From Mortierella alpina (lineage: Eukaryota > Mortierellomycota > Mortierellomycetes > Mortierellales > Mortierellaceae): a stretch of 64,000 bases of DNA. Positions 1-10,250 of this stretch are shown one piece after another (positions within the stretch are counted from its first letter, which is position 1; each line of letters begins with the position of its first letter). Both the position numbers and the translations under genes were made by a program. Below the pieces are notes generated by a model. The model searched no databases, was not told the origin of the DNA, and was given only the letters and a program-made list of their open reading frames with translations. Location of the stretch: contig JANATF010000004.1 of the NCBI GenBank assembly GCA_029449245.1, positions 1,116,001 to 1,180,000 of the forward strand, in the 5' to 3' direction.

Positions 1-113
1 AATTCTACAGCCTGCAAGGAGGTACTGCGCAACAAAAAGCAGATAACCACACAAACAAAAAATCTACCGTAGGCACCACACAAAGCTCAACATGCAGGAC
101 GCTCACTCTTTAC

Positions 114-1627
114 TTATGCCTTGGAGGCTTCCTGATTCAATGCATCTTCTACCATGTTCTTCACGCGCTTGACCGTCTCCTCTCCCATCGGGTAATAATC
201 AAAATTCTTTGCTGGGTTGAACATCTCCATGTGCGCCTCAATTTCATCCTGCCCTGAACACTGTCGCGCCGAGAAATACGATTGCATGTCCTTGGTGGCC
301 GATGACAATTCTACAAATGTCCTCGTACTTGACTTCCAGTTGTTGCTCGATCCAGCAGGAATCTGAACTTGAGTATAAAAACAGTGGAATCCTATCGGCA
401 ATCGAAGGACGTCTGACACCCTATGAACGTTGTGATATATTAAGGAAAGACAGCGACGCAATGTCGTCAGATAGGTGAAAACTGCATTGCTAAACTGGAT
501 CGCATTCAAATACCTCGTTGCGTTTCTTTGCATTACGTACCTTTGCTTTAGCTGCGCGCTGTTCCAGAGAATACCCACAAACTGAATGTGAGAGGTTACG
601 TATTCCATGCCCGTGTTCATGTGTTTGTTGACGACAATGGCAGCGCCGGTGGCTGCCACTGCCGCGCCCACTCCAAGAGCAATAGAGCCCCATCCCCACT
701 TGGATGACGATGTGCTTGATGTTGAACTCACAGTCTTTTCCTTCTCGACCTTGGCAGAGGTGGCAGACCACAATGATGAAGGGTTGAATCCAGATGTTGC
801 AGGGGGTGCGTGTTCCTTCGAGTTGCCAGAGCGCTTCTTAGTGTCATCAGAGGTTGGAGCAGCTGAGGGCGTGAGCGCGTTCCAGGCGGCAGCTGCAGGT
901 AGGTATGCGGAGACGAGGGAGTATGCTCCAGAGGCCTTTTGCGCAAATCCTGTAACGCGCTCGTATGCTGCCTCTGTGAAAATGGAGCTGTTTAGCCCAA
1001 AGTAAGGAGTGTCGAATGCCAGGATGCCAATCACGGGAGATTTCTGGGTATGAGTGTTCAAAAGAAGGGCAGCATCCGCAGCTATGTTGGTGGGCGTTCG
1101 CAGGGCGGTGTTAATAGCTTGTGAGTATTCCTAGTCATCCGTCTCAAGTCCTGTCCTATGCCTGTAGTAGCCTTACCTACAAGTCCACCCATAGAGTGAC
1201 CAAGGAAACAAACGTAGACCGGAGGTATCGTTTCCTTGGCGTCGTGGTCCGTTGTTTCTGTGCTGTGTGTTTGTTGTCTGCCATATGCCCGGATGTTAAA
1301 TTCCTCTCGGCTCTTGACTTGTGCCTGTGTCCACTCGGCGAAGCTTTTGACGGCAGCCTGTTTAGGAGCAGGCATGCAGTGGAAGGTTAGTGATGAAAGG
1401 AAACAAGAGTGCGCCTTTCACGCTGCACTGAGACATTGTTAACCTACGTTGAAGTCTCCCCTGGTATCATACTGCGGATAGACGACCGACTCGACATCCA
1501 GGTTGAGTTTTGCGTTTGTGAAAATGGTCATCACCCTTGTTGGGAAATCCAGAAAAGTGTGATGGTCATGGCCCTTGAAGCCATGGATAAACAAGAGCAA
1601 GACGGTTGCCTTTGGTGGTGGCAGCAT
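114..1627 (-). CDS. DUF676-type alpha/beta-hydrolase (putative serine esterase/lipase)
   Basis: Spliced model of 454 residues from three exons (1627-1448, 1357-1177, 1117-114). The introns of 90 and 59 bp have GT...AG ends and restore one frame. The N-terminus has LLLFIHGFKGHDH, an oxyanion-type strand-loop. The nucleophile elbow GHSMGG (Ser about residue 115) spans the end of exon 2, and exon 3 continues with LAFDTPYFGLN. This order matches fungal DUF676 esterases. A Gly/Ala-rich hydrophobic stretch near residues 265-283 could be a membrane segment. The Ser/Thr-rich part before it is probably disordered. ATG at 1627 is preceded by an in-frame TAG, so I chose it as the start, although a further upstream exon is possible. 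The substrate is unknown; acyl ester or lipid hydrolysis is inferred from the fold only. Confidence 0.75.
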
Positions 1628-2632
1628 TCTCTGGTGATGTAGGGTCTAAGCGATTTCGGCGTGGAGGATGTGAGGAAAGTAGCTCGGATCTCACCTAAAT
1701 TCCGTCCCCGAGGACGAAATCTCAACACCGAGCCACCTCTAAACTAAAAAGTGTGCTTGCAACACACATAGGGGGGTAAGACAAGTCGCTGCATATGAGT
1801 GTTTTTTACCTCATGCATTTAAGAAAAGCTATCTAACCATATACATATATGCTCTCTTGGGGGGACGATCGTTGTCGTGGTCAGAGGCTGCTCGCCTTCG
1901 GCCACTTGCTCGGTCTTCACGGCAATGCCCTTTGCAGCTCGATCTCTGCCTTGGTCACTAGCTTGGTCTGTTTGACCTGATGCTGATCCTAGCTCAGTCT
2001 CTACGGCGCTGCTTTTGCCCTTTGCAGGTCTCAGGACACAGAGGATCCAAGGTACAGTCTTTTATGGCTTCCACTTGTACTGCACCGTGACTTCTGGCGG
2101 CTCGTGCGGCTTGCGTTGAATGCGGTGCGTGGGTGAGTATCGCGGTCGGTGTGGGGGTATCCTGTTGCGAGGCAGGGGCATGTCGCTGCTAGCACCCGCG
2201 TCAGCTTTAGGAGGAGAAGCTATTGTCCTGTAGCGATTGAATTTCTGGTGGGACCTGTGCCTTGGGATTCGAACGCCATTCTGGTAGCTGCTAAGAGAGT
2301 GTTGAGAACAAAGAGAGTATCTCTCTTTGAGTATATGTCAGTTACACAGTACAAGATCCTTGTGGATTACGATGAGATCGATGTAGGATGTGGATGCAGG
2401 ATGTTGGATGTAGATGCAGGATGTGATGCAGGATGTGGAGAGAGGATATTGAGGAGGGATGTCAATGAAGGATGTCAATGAAGGATGGCGAGGAGGGTGT
2501 CGAGGAGGGTGTTAAGGATGGAGGTCAATGAAGGACCAGAAAGAGGCCAATGGGATGCTGATGCAAGGAGACGATGAAAGAAGAGAGCGATGATATAGGA
2601 TAGGACTCTATGATGATGGACGTACCATCTGG
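1628..2632. other. Intergenic stretch, no gene seen
   Basis: About 1 kb upstream of the hydrolase gene. Short open frames here lack family resemblance or splice support. The right half contains a GGATG-rich degenerate repeat, listed separately. Confidence 0.5.
2371..2545. repeat. Degenerate GGATG-rich tandem repeat
   Basis: Short purine-rich units such as GGATGTA, GGATGCA and GGAGGGTGTC recur irregularly for about 175 bases. Drift in unit length and sequence suggests an old minisatellite. It lies outside any supported gene. Confidence 0.6.
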
Positions 2633-3768
2633 CTACGTTGCATAGTTCTCGTGTCTCCTGCTGATTCTGGGAGTGCTGCTGAGTGGGGTCTCCCAGCTTG
2701 CCTGGAGGATCTCGTATGTGATGGTGATGTCAGGCTGGTCCATCGTTTGCAGAGGCGTCTGCGACATCGCCCAGAAGACGCGCTGTGAAGCTGCGAAATT
2801 CTCCTGGAGCGTGTTCTTGCGTGCGACTCGGGCGTCGGTCAAGTACCTGTTCACCATCACAGGCACGTCTACAATCATGCGCGTACCGGGAGGTGAGGAT
2901 TTGATTAGTAGGACTTTTGTATTGCACACCCACACACACCACACACTACACACCACACACCACACACATGGAGCCCTTGGAGACACGACGACCTCTCACC
3001 ATCAGTAACTAGTTCTTTGATGATCGATAGTTGGTGACGCTTCCAAGCGAGTGGATATTGCCGTTGTAGTCGTTTTTGGACACAATCCCCAGCACTGTGA
3101 GCTGAGTGCGATCGAGGCTCAGGGTTGCTAGGACACTTGCCAGCTCGTACACCAGGACCCTGTCGTTCGAGATGGGTCGCCAAATAGTCTTGATGTTGCT
3201 GTACATCAGCATGTCGCTTTCTCTTGAAACGACAATGTCGGTGGCACGGCAATCAATGGCTATCTTGACATCGGCTTCGGTCTGGCATAAAACGACGTTC
3301 CATTGTCTTGAGCTCAGGTAGTCTGCAAAGGCTTGGCGGGAAGTCAAGGACCAGACAAAGGCGGTCCTTAAGTTCTTGTTGACGTTGCTAAAGTGATGTC
3401 TTCGTACATTCTGCTTTCCAACCACACAGCGCTCAAGCTCTTGTATATGGTTGTTGGCCTGATCGAGTGCTATCTTGCGTTGGCCCTCTCGGTATACTTG
3501 TATTGAACGCTTTTCCTCAGAAGGACCTCCGTCCAAATAAAGAATCAGGGTCGTGTGGTTCCTCAGCTTTTGTATCGCTTGCTCAACAGTTGAGTGCGCA
3601 ATGGGTAGAGTGTGCGAGGAATATGCGTAGCGAATTGTTGTAAAGAATGGCCCAAGAACGTCGACTCTGATCGCCGATGGAGTAGGAGCGCGTGAATCAC
3701 TGGAAATGTAACGGAGCCCAGGGTCGTACTCTTTCTTTCGCAGAAAGGGCCCCGGGCCTGCGATACAT
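2633..3768 (-). pseudogene. XPG/FEN1-like PIN-domain nuclease-family relic
   Basis: A continuous coding signal on the minus strand reads like a Rad2/XPG-type protein: GPFLRKKEYDPGLR near the start, ILYLDGGPSEEKR, then DIVVSRESDMLMYSN and TQLTVLGIVSKNDY. This fits the XPG N-region, I-region and the following H2TH-like segment. After a GTGAGA donor (intron starting 2999), a second segment (about 2986-2633) runs from VPVMVNRYL to the stop. Two lesions are visible. At the ATG (3768-3766) the start is out of frame with the downstream MG-type N-terminus, as if two bases after ATG were lost. Near 3021-3030 the frame shifts by one just before the donor, giving an early stop. I recall many such proteins in Mortierella genomes; that is memory, not a search. 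It is probably non-functional. Confidence 0.6.
2925..2968. repeat. CA/TG microsatellite
   Basis: An imperfect CACACC/CACA run of about 44 bases. It falls in the presumed intron of the XPG-like relic. Confidence 0.85.
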
Positions 3769-3912
3769 TTGTAAGGATCAGACCTTGGAACAAAAGGCGT
3801 GTTTCGCTAGAAAAAAAAAGCACCACAAAAGGATGGGGGACCACACAACAAAGGCGTCTTGGACGAACATTGCCACCTGTGCTTGAACTCTTTAATCTTT
3901 GCAAGGCATTGT

Positions 3913-4738
3913 TCAGTTCGTGCACGACAAAGACAATATTAAAGACTCATTTGGGTTGATCTGACAACGCGTCGCGTTGCGATCACCAAGGCCCTCTGCG
4001 GCGACCTGTAGTGCAGCGATTGACAACTGCCGAGGTACGCTAGCATAGGTGCCATTGTCAAGTTCTTGGCGTTCTCCATTCGTAAAGCCTTGAAGTGAAA
4101 GGCGACAAACAGCCGAGTACTTTGTAAATAGGACGCCATCCTGTGTCTCCCATCGTCCTCCTGATGCCTTGAGCTCATATATACATAGTTGCCGTGACCA
4201 TCAATTCATTATCCTCCAAAGCATCGCCTTTCGTAGGAGCTATAATATGTTCCCCACCAGTGTCGCTGAGCGTCTTCCCAAAGGTTGTCGAAGGAGGCCG
4301 GTAATCCTGTCGCTACATGAAGAAAAGCACACAGGATGAAAGCGAAAGTGAGCGGATCATGAGTTGGCTATAAGCATCACATCCAACCTCTAGTCCCAAA
4401 GAGCAGAATGAGGCGTGCACTATTGTCCTTTCACTACGAGAAAGCCCTGAAGCCCAGGAAACAGAGGCAGAGTTGTACTTTGGACAACACGCTCTGATTC
4501 CATGGCAAATCGGCGAGCTCCCATGCTGGAGGATTCGAAATTAAGTTTGTTGAACCTTGACTATTGCTCGAAAGTTGAGGATGGTGCTAGAATTATTGTC
4601 GCCATGGGGAGTTGCAAAAAGCCTTCATTCCTCTGGGCAGCACGAACAAGGCGTGTACTTAGAGCACCGGACAAGCGAGCGGTTTTCGGATGTGAGGGAT
4701 GAGCATCCACCCAAAGGTTAAAGTCAGTCTTGGAAAAG
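3913..4738 (-). pseudogene. Unrecognised gene, apparently decayed
   Basis: The minus strand carries protein-like reading in three pieces. The first (about 4738-4438) includes MGARRFAMESERVVQST and LPLFPGLQGF. The second (4312-4187), joined in frame across a GTAGTG...TAG intron (4437-4313), includes TTFGKTLSDTGGEH. The third (about 4186-3913) includes GRWETQDGVLF, GFTNGERQELDNGTYASV and ends LSLSCTN-stop. An in-frame TAG at 4561-4563 interrupts the first piece, unless it is an unrecognised splice acceptor. A one-base frame change in the TATATA stretch near 4177-4186 separates the second from the third. I do not recognise the family. Two independent breaks suggest a relic, but an intact gene with misjudged introns cannot be excluded. 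Confidence 0.4.
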
Positions 4739-4907
4739 GACTGGGACTGTCAATCTTTTTTCACCTCAATTTTCTGTCGTCTCGCATCCTCCATTGATCG
4801 TACACTCCAGTTCAGGATCAACCAACTCGCATCAACCCCCGTTCGCCTTGACAGGACCTACACGTACAGCTGGAACAGCATACAACATCTCATAGGACTA
4901 TACCGAT

Positions 4908-5525
4908 ATGACGTCGCCAGGCAGTGGACTCGACCATGTCGAAAACGCCTCCAGTTTGATTACAAAGCGCAAAATCCAGGAAATGGTTGCACAGATTGAC
5001 CCAAGCGAGAGACTTGAGCCAGAAGTCGAGGATGTAAGGCATCGCCAGCTTCAATCCTCACTACCAGAGTCGCACTGGGAACTGGGAAACGCAAAGCATC
5101 TCACCAGTCTTTGCGAAATGCATTTATAGATACTGCTGGAACTGGCGGACGAGTTCATCGAGTCTGTCACTCAGTTCGCGTGCAGGCTTGCAACACACCG
5201 AAAGTCATCAACGCTGGAAGTCAAGGATGTGCAGCTTCATCTCGGTAAATTACAGCAATGTGCAGCTTGGAAACCTGTGTAGTACACTCTGACTTTGTGG
5301 ACTTTATCGCAATAGTCTCAACTACTCATCTTTAGTCCACGTTATTGACGGGATATCTGCTTTCTTTTGATTGTTTCTACAGAGAGAAATTGGAACATTA
5401 GGATCCCAGGGTTTGCTTCCGAGGAAATCAGATCCGTGCGAAAGTTGACAGTACCCTCTTCGCATACCCAGAAAGTCACCGCTGTAAACAACGCCAAAGC
5501 GTCTCTCGCAACGTCCAGCAAGTAA
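4908..5525 (+). CDS. TAF12: TFIID/SAGA subunit TAF12 (histone-fold protein)
   Basis: Three exons (4908-5033, 5130-5244, 5383-5525) give 127 residues. The first carries [24 protein letters not shown], with the last bases at a GTAAGG donor. The second encodes [20 protein letters not shown] and [11 protein letters not shown]. The third encodes [21 protein letters not shown]. This is the TAF12 histone fold, which pairs with TAF4 in TFIID and with the Ada1-type partner in SAGA for RNA polymerase II transcription. Fungal TAF12 normally has a longer N-terminal tail. Upstream of the ATG the same frame stays open and Ser/Pro-rich from about 4727, except for a TAG at 4893-4895. The true start may therefore lie further upstream, across an intron or a nonsense change. 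Confidence 0.88.
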
Positions 5526-5842
5526 ATTGAAGGCAGGAAGTCAATCTGGAGAGTGCTGCAAGCCGACATCTGCGCCCAGAAGCAACGAGTCTGCGAATTG
5601 TTGGAGCAGGACGAGGAGAGAGATATGTACAAAATAGCGCTGGTCAGACTGTATCAACATCATCATAAATAACCACAGAAAGTCGGCGGTGTAGGTCCTT
5701 GTGGGTATGGTGAAGTGGTCCCTCTTAAGCAGCCCAGTAAAAAAGAAGCTCTGGGCTGCACAAGGAGATACCTGTGCGCCTTTAAGGCGCATCCTCAACC
5801 CCTGTTTTTTGACTCTTCAATTCGATCAACCAACCATTCACA

Positions 5843-7280
5843 ATGCCAGAGACGAACACTACTGCTCAGACTTCCCCTGCCACACCCACTCGGTTCATCA
5901 CCGTGTTCTGTGGCGCTTCCCCGTAAGCAATCGCATTTGCGTGTCCTCCCCATGTCGCTCCTTCAAGTAGACGCTCTCTAACCCTTTGTGATCCCCATCT
6001 TTTCCTTGATGAATTGCGTTCCAGTGGTCGTGATCCCGAATATGTGGAAATGGCCAAAGGTACGAGCATTCAACATCTGTGGCCTTGACTCTAAAGAAAA
6101 CCAAAAACTGCGTGTTGCCTACTGGCGACTGCATGCTCGCTTCTCACCTTCTGAGGAACATTCTTTTGATTGTTGTCAATTAGACCTCGGACGTGAAATG
6201 TTGAAGAGGAACTACGGTCTCGTTTATGGTGAGCTATGCACTCCGATCTGCATGGATTGTTGTGTAATGGTCATATGTGGAGGGCTTTGGTAGCAATTTC
6301 TCTGATCCGATTTTTTCTTTTTCTTATTGTTGCACTAGGCGGAGGATCCTACGGCTTGATGGGCGCTATTGCCCAGACCATCCACGAAGGTGGCGGAAAG
6401 GTCATTGGAGTTATTCCCGAGGCTCTCAAGAAGATCGAGCGTCCAGGTAAGATTGCTACCAAAGCAGGTTGCCGGGAGCTGCGATCCAGAAGGAGGATCC
6501 AGATAATGGACAAAATATTATTCTTGCGGAAAGACATTGACGCGGCGTCGACTGCGCCATTTCTTTTTCGAAAATTATGACTCTTCGACTTGTTATTGTT
6601 GAACTGACAAGAGTCTATATCATTCTTTCTTGTGTCGGACGTTAGAACTTGGCGATGTCAGCAATGACCAAATCTTTGGCGAGGAGATTGTTGTCAAGGA
6701 CATGCACACACGCAAGGCACTGATGAACAAGCTGGTATGTTTGAGGATCTTTTTTCTGACCAAACACGCATGCTATAGCAAACGCCACTGTTGTATCCTG
6801 CTTGCATGCTATCCATGCACTGACGTTTCTCTGTGATTCTTTTGTGCAATTAGTCCAGCGGATTCATCACCATGCCTGGTGGATATGGCACCATGGAGGA
6901 GTTGCTCGAGATCACCACCTGGTCGCAGTTGAGTATCCACACCAAGCCAGTCATGCTGTTCAACATGAAGGGCTACTTTGAGCACCTTCTCAAGTTCATT
7001 GAGCACTCGATCCAAGGTAACAGAACAGAAGATCAAGAGATCGAGGGAAGTCTGTTCCTGAATATTTTATCCATGGGCCGATTGTAACACTGCATCTTAA
7101 TCCAAAAATTACACTTCTTGCATAGAACAATTCGTTGTTGACTGGAGCGCAGGCGTCATTGTCGCAGGATCGACTGCACAGGAGGTTCTCGACAGACTGG
7201 AGGTCTACAAACCTCCAGTCTCGCGCTTCGTCTTGAAGTGGGACGATGTGGACACAACCCCAAAGGAGGATTTTGTTTGA
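5843..7280 (+). CDS. LOG-family nucleoside 5'-monophosphate phosphoribohydrolase
   Basis: Seven exons (5843-5922, 6025-6059, 6184-6228, 6339-6446, 6646-6734, 6854-7016, 7126-7280) give 224 residues, and all introns are GT...AG. Diagnostic motifs are FCGASPGRDPEY near the N-terminus, GGGSYGLMG (about 54-62) and PGGYGTMEE (about 127-135), the LOG/'lysine decarboxylase-like' signature. Family enzymes cleave the N-glycosidic bond of nucleoside monophosphates; plant and some fungal members release active cytokinin bases from cytokinin ribotides. Length and motifs are typical, so the enzyme should be active. Whether the substrate here is a cytokinin ribotide is not shown by the sequence. ATX1 starts 109 bases downstream on the same strand. 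The older label 'lysine decarboxylase' would be misleading. Confidence 0.93.
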
Positions 7281-7389
7281 AGCATCATAGTTAAGGGGGC
7301 TGAAAGTTCTCCATACGTTATAAACGATACAGGTTGCCCACGTTGAATCTTCATCTTCTCTCACTTGACCCACACACTCTTCTCACAAC

Positions 7390-8015
7390 ATGACTGTACG
7401 TCCAATCTACTCTGTGCGCTAAAGAGCAACATGCATTGTTCCTCGCCATCTTTTCTTCCCCGTTTTTTTTGCAGCGATTGGATGCACAGTTTAAAATCGT
7501 AAGATGGTACTCATGAGTTGCACTACATCGTTTAGGTTTACACTTACGACGTTACCATGACCTGCTCTGGCTGCAGCGGCGCCGTCACCCGTGTTCTCTC
7601 CAAGCTCCCGGGTATGAGATGAGCTCGTTGAATGAATGAATCAAAAGTCCTCACTTCTCTTGCCCCAAAGGTCAATTTCAAACCCTGCGTCGGCATGTCT
7701 GAACCGTCTCCTTTTCTAACCACCATTTACGAAATGCGTTTATAGGTGTTGAAAAGTTCGATGTCTCTCTCGAGACCCAGAAGGTCACCGTTGAGTCTAG
7801 CACTCTCACTCAGGTAAGATTCACGTTTGTTTGCTGGGGAGGCATATCCTCCCCCCCTTACCGCCCTTCTCATAGCTAAAAAAGCAGAACAAGAGTCCAT
7901 ACGCACTGGAACGATGTCAGATGGTGATCTAACTTTTTATTCTACTTATTTTTTGTAGGAGGAGATTCTCGAGAAGATCCAGAAGACTGGCAAGGCTGCC
8001 AAGGTTGCTGCTTAG
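7390..8015 (+). CDS. ATX1: ATX1-type cytosolic copper chaperone
   Basis: Five small exons (7390-7395, 7475-7498, 7536-7611, 7746-7813, 7959-8015) give 76 residues. The HMA domain carries MTCSGC (Cys about 20 and 23), the copper(I)-binding MxCxxC site. It ends with EKIQKTGKAAK, including the conserved Lys of the KTGK loop. The family passes copper to the Ccc2-type P-type ATPase of the secretory pathway. Exon 1 is only six bases (ATGACT), and the second intron (7499-7535) is about 37 bases, near the lower limit. The model is supported by uninterrupted homology to ATX1 across all junctions. The 3' end converges on the serine dehydratase gene, with 123 bases between stops. Confidence 0.92.
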
Positions 8016-8138
8016 AACCAGAGTCCTGTCGTGTTTTTTTTTCTTCTTGCTTCGCTCCATCATCTGATGAATAATAAAATGAGTACCTCAATGGCTCAAA
8101 TTGACATTTAATTTTGACATACTTTGAGCCTGACCCCT

Positions 8139-9934
8139 TTAGTTGGCTGGCTCCTGCTTGATTGAAGGCGTATGCTTGTTGGAAACAACGGCCTTTTGAA
8201 CGGAAACAGCGGCGGCGTTGGCCTCCGTGGTCATTTTGAGCGTGATCTGGTCGCCGCTCCTGACAGCGATGGTGGCCTGTTGTCCCTCAGCTCCAAACAT
8301 TCCCTTGTACTTTGTCAGCTGCTCAAAACCAATGTTGGATCCTCCGCAGACAATGAACACGACATTCGAATCCTGGTCCAAGCTGGTAAAGATGTTATTC
8401 AAAAGCGCAGGAGTGTATGCGATTGAAAGGGACGCACCACAGGCAGGCTCAACCAAAAGTCGATGGTCATCTAAATGAGTAGAAGATGGCGGGAGCGGGA
8501 GTGTTCAGAGTTAATGCCTAAAGCCACCTCGGGCGTTATTATGATATCCAATGGATGATCTATAAGCATACCCAGGAACTGCCAGCATGCGCTTGCGGCC
8601 ATAGCGTCGCTCACAGCGAAAGGAATGACAGGGTGCATTCTGCTCAACTTTAGTGATTTGGCTGAGCATGTTTTAGCGCCAAGGGATGTGGCGATGGACG
8701 TGATTTTAGGAAGGGTGACGAGCTCACCGGCAAGGACGGATTGCTGGAATGAGTTGGCTCCATGAGTTTCGACGGCAAGAACAGGAACTTTTTTTCCAGA
8801 GATCAAAAGCAGTATGGTTGTGTTAGAAGAAAGTGCTTTTGCATTGTACTCTGCACGCGTGTCAATTCCCCCCTAGAACAGGTAACGCCACCTTACCTTT
8901 GTCCCAGCCAGCGGCCTGACAACCAAGAATGACGCCGTTCATGAGTCCTCCTCCTCCGACGCACAGGACAATAGCATCAGGAACGACACCATCCATTTGT
9001 TGCTTGAGTTCTGCAATCATGCTTGAGTTGCCATCCCAAATATCCTGATGATCGAACGGCGGGATATACACACTATTGTTGGCAAAATGAATGATTAGCC
9101 TTGAAAGAGACAAGACGACCACTATATATCAGAATCCGCAAAAGCTGGCCATATCAAGGGTGGAGCTTACGCATGAGGGTCACTCGCGACAAGTTTGCGT
9201 GCTCGAAGATCGGCCTCGTCCCAAGCCTGCGGATATCAAGAGATGAACATTTTGAGGATCAGCATTGGATAACTGCCAGGTCGGCGTGAGGTGGTGTTGA
9301 CCCACAGCGAACAAAAAAGCTCCCTTCTGACTTACCTCTCCTTCCACGATCACTTCGGCACCCTCGGCAATCAGCTTATTCTTCATAAACTCGCTTGTGG
9401 TCAAAGGGACAACGATCGTAGCCCTAACGCCGAGCTGTCGACCAGCGTATGCAACCGCGAGACCCGCATTGCCACCGGATGAGCATATCAAGTGGGCTTT
9501 GGCACCGTGCTTCTTGTACGCCTTTTGGGACATGTGGCCTAAACCCCTGTAAATAATGAATGGAAGGTCTTTCAGGATCAAGTTACCAGTGTCTGTGCGG
9601 AGTAAATTAGCTGCAGAGTGCATGGTCCCAACGGTAGGAAGGCTTCGTACCTGATCTTGAAGGATCCGCTAGGCTGCAGGTTATCAAGTTTGAGCCAAAC
9701 ATTGCTAGTGTTACATGCATGGAGGTTGACTTTCAAAACTGAGTGCTCTGTAGATCTTCAGGCTCCTTTGGACATGTGCGAACGAGTGCAATGTTTGCGG
9801 AGAGAATAAACATCGTAGCTCGCGTGGTGCAAGGTGCTCCAGCGAGCATGGTCCCTTCCTTACGTCTGGTTCTTGCGACTCAGTGGGGTCGAGTGCAATA
9901 GCGGAGTTGGGACGTGCAGTGGTGCGATGGTCAT
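8139..9934 (-). CDS. L-serine/L-threonine dehydratase (PLP-dependent ammonia-lyase)
   Basis: Seven exons (9934-9864, 9704-9651, 9546-9336, 9226-9171, 9072-8897, 8787-8572, 8470-8139) give 371 residues. The start MTIAPLHVPTPLLHS is the usual N-terminus. QPSGSFKIRG has the pyridoxal-phosphate Lys at residue 40, SSGGNAGLAVAYAGRQLG is the substrate loop, and CVGGGGLMNGV is the phosphate-binding glycine loop. VEPACGASL and VCGGSNIG complete the fold type II domain. Length and spacing match animal and fungal serine dehydratases (Cha1-type), which convert serine to pyruvate and threonine to 2-oxobutyrate with ammonia release. The gene is divergent from IPK1, with 316 bases between start codons. Confidence 0.95.
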
Positions 9935-10250
9935 TGAGGAGAAGCGGAGCAAGGAGAAGCGAATGCAGGCGAGATGCAAAAGCGAGAGGAGGTAATGCTG
10001 AAAGAAGCCGTGAGAAATTTGACCCGTTAATGGCTTTTAATAAGGTTGCAGCAGTGGCCAGTTTCAAGACCTTCGACGGTTTTCTCCTGCCTCCATTGAC
10101 TCATTCCATCTGCACCTTGCGGCTCTTTTTTTTAACTTTTCCTTCCATCGTCTTCCAATCCGCATCCCTCGGCGCTGCAGACACTGTCGCTTGTCCTCCG
10201 TAGGATTCTCCTGTTTGTATTGTTCTGCACTCTGCAGACACTGCATATCC
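9935..10250. promoter_or_regulatory. Shared divergent promoter region (serine dehydratase / IPK1)
   Basis: The 316 bases between the two opposed start codons must hold both promoters. I see no convincing TATA box or named factor site. The stretch next to IPK1 is CT-rich, as is common upstream of fungal genes. Confidence 0.6.

Noticed and set aside
2230-2330. Possible tRNA B-box (GTTCGAATCCC on minus)
   Set aside because: No matching A-box at the right distance and no acceptor or anticodon stems could be folded.
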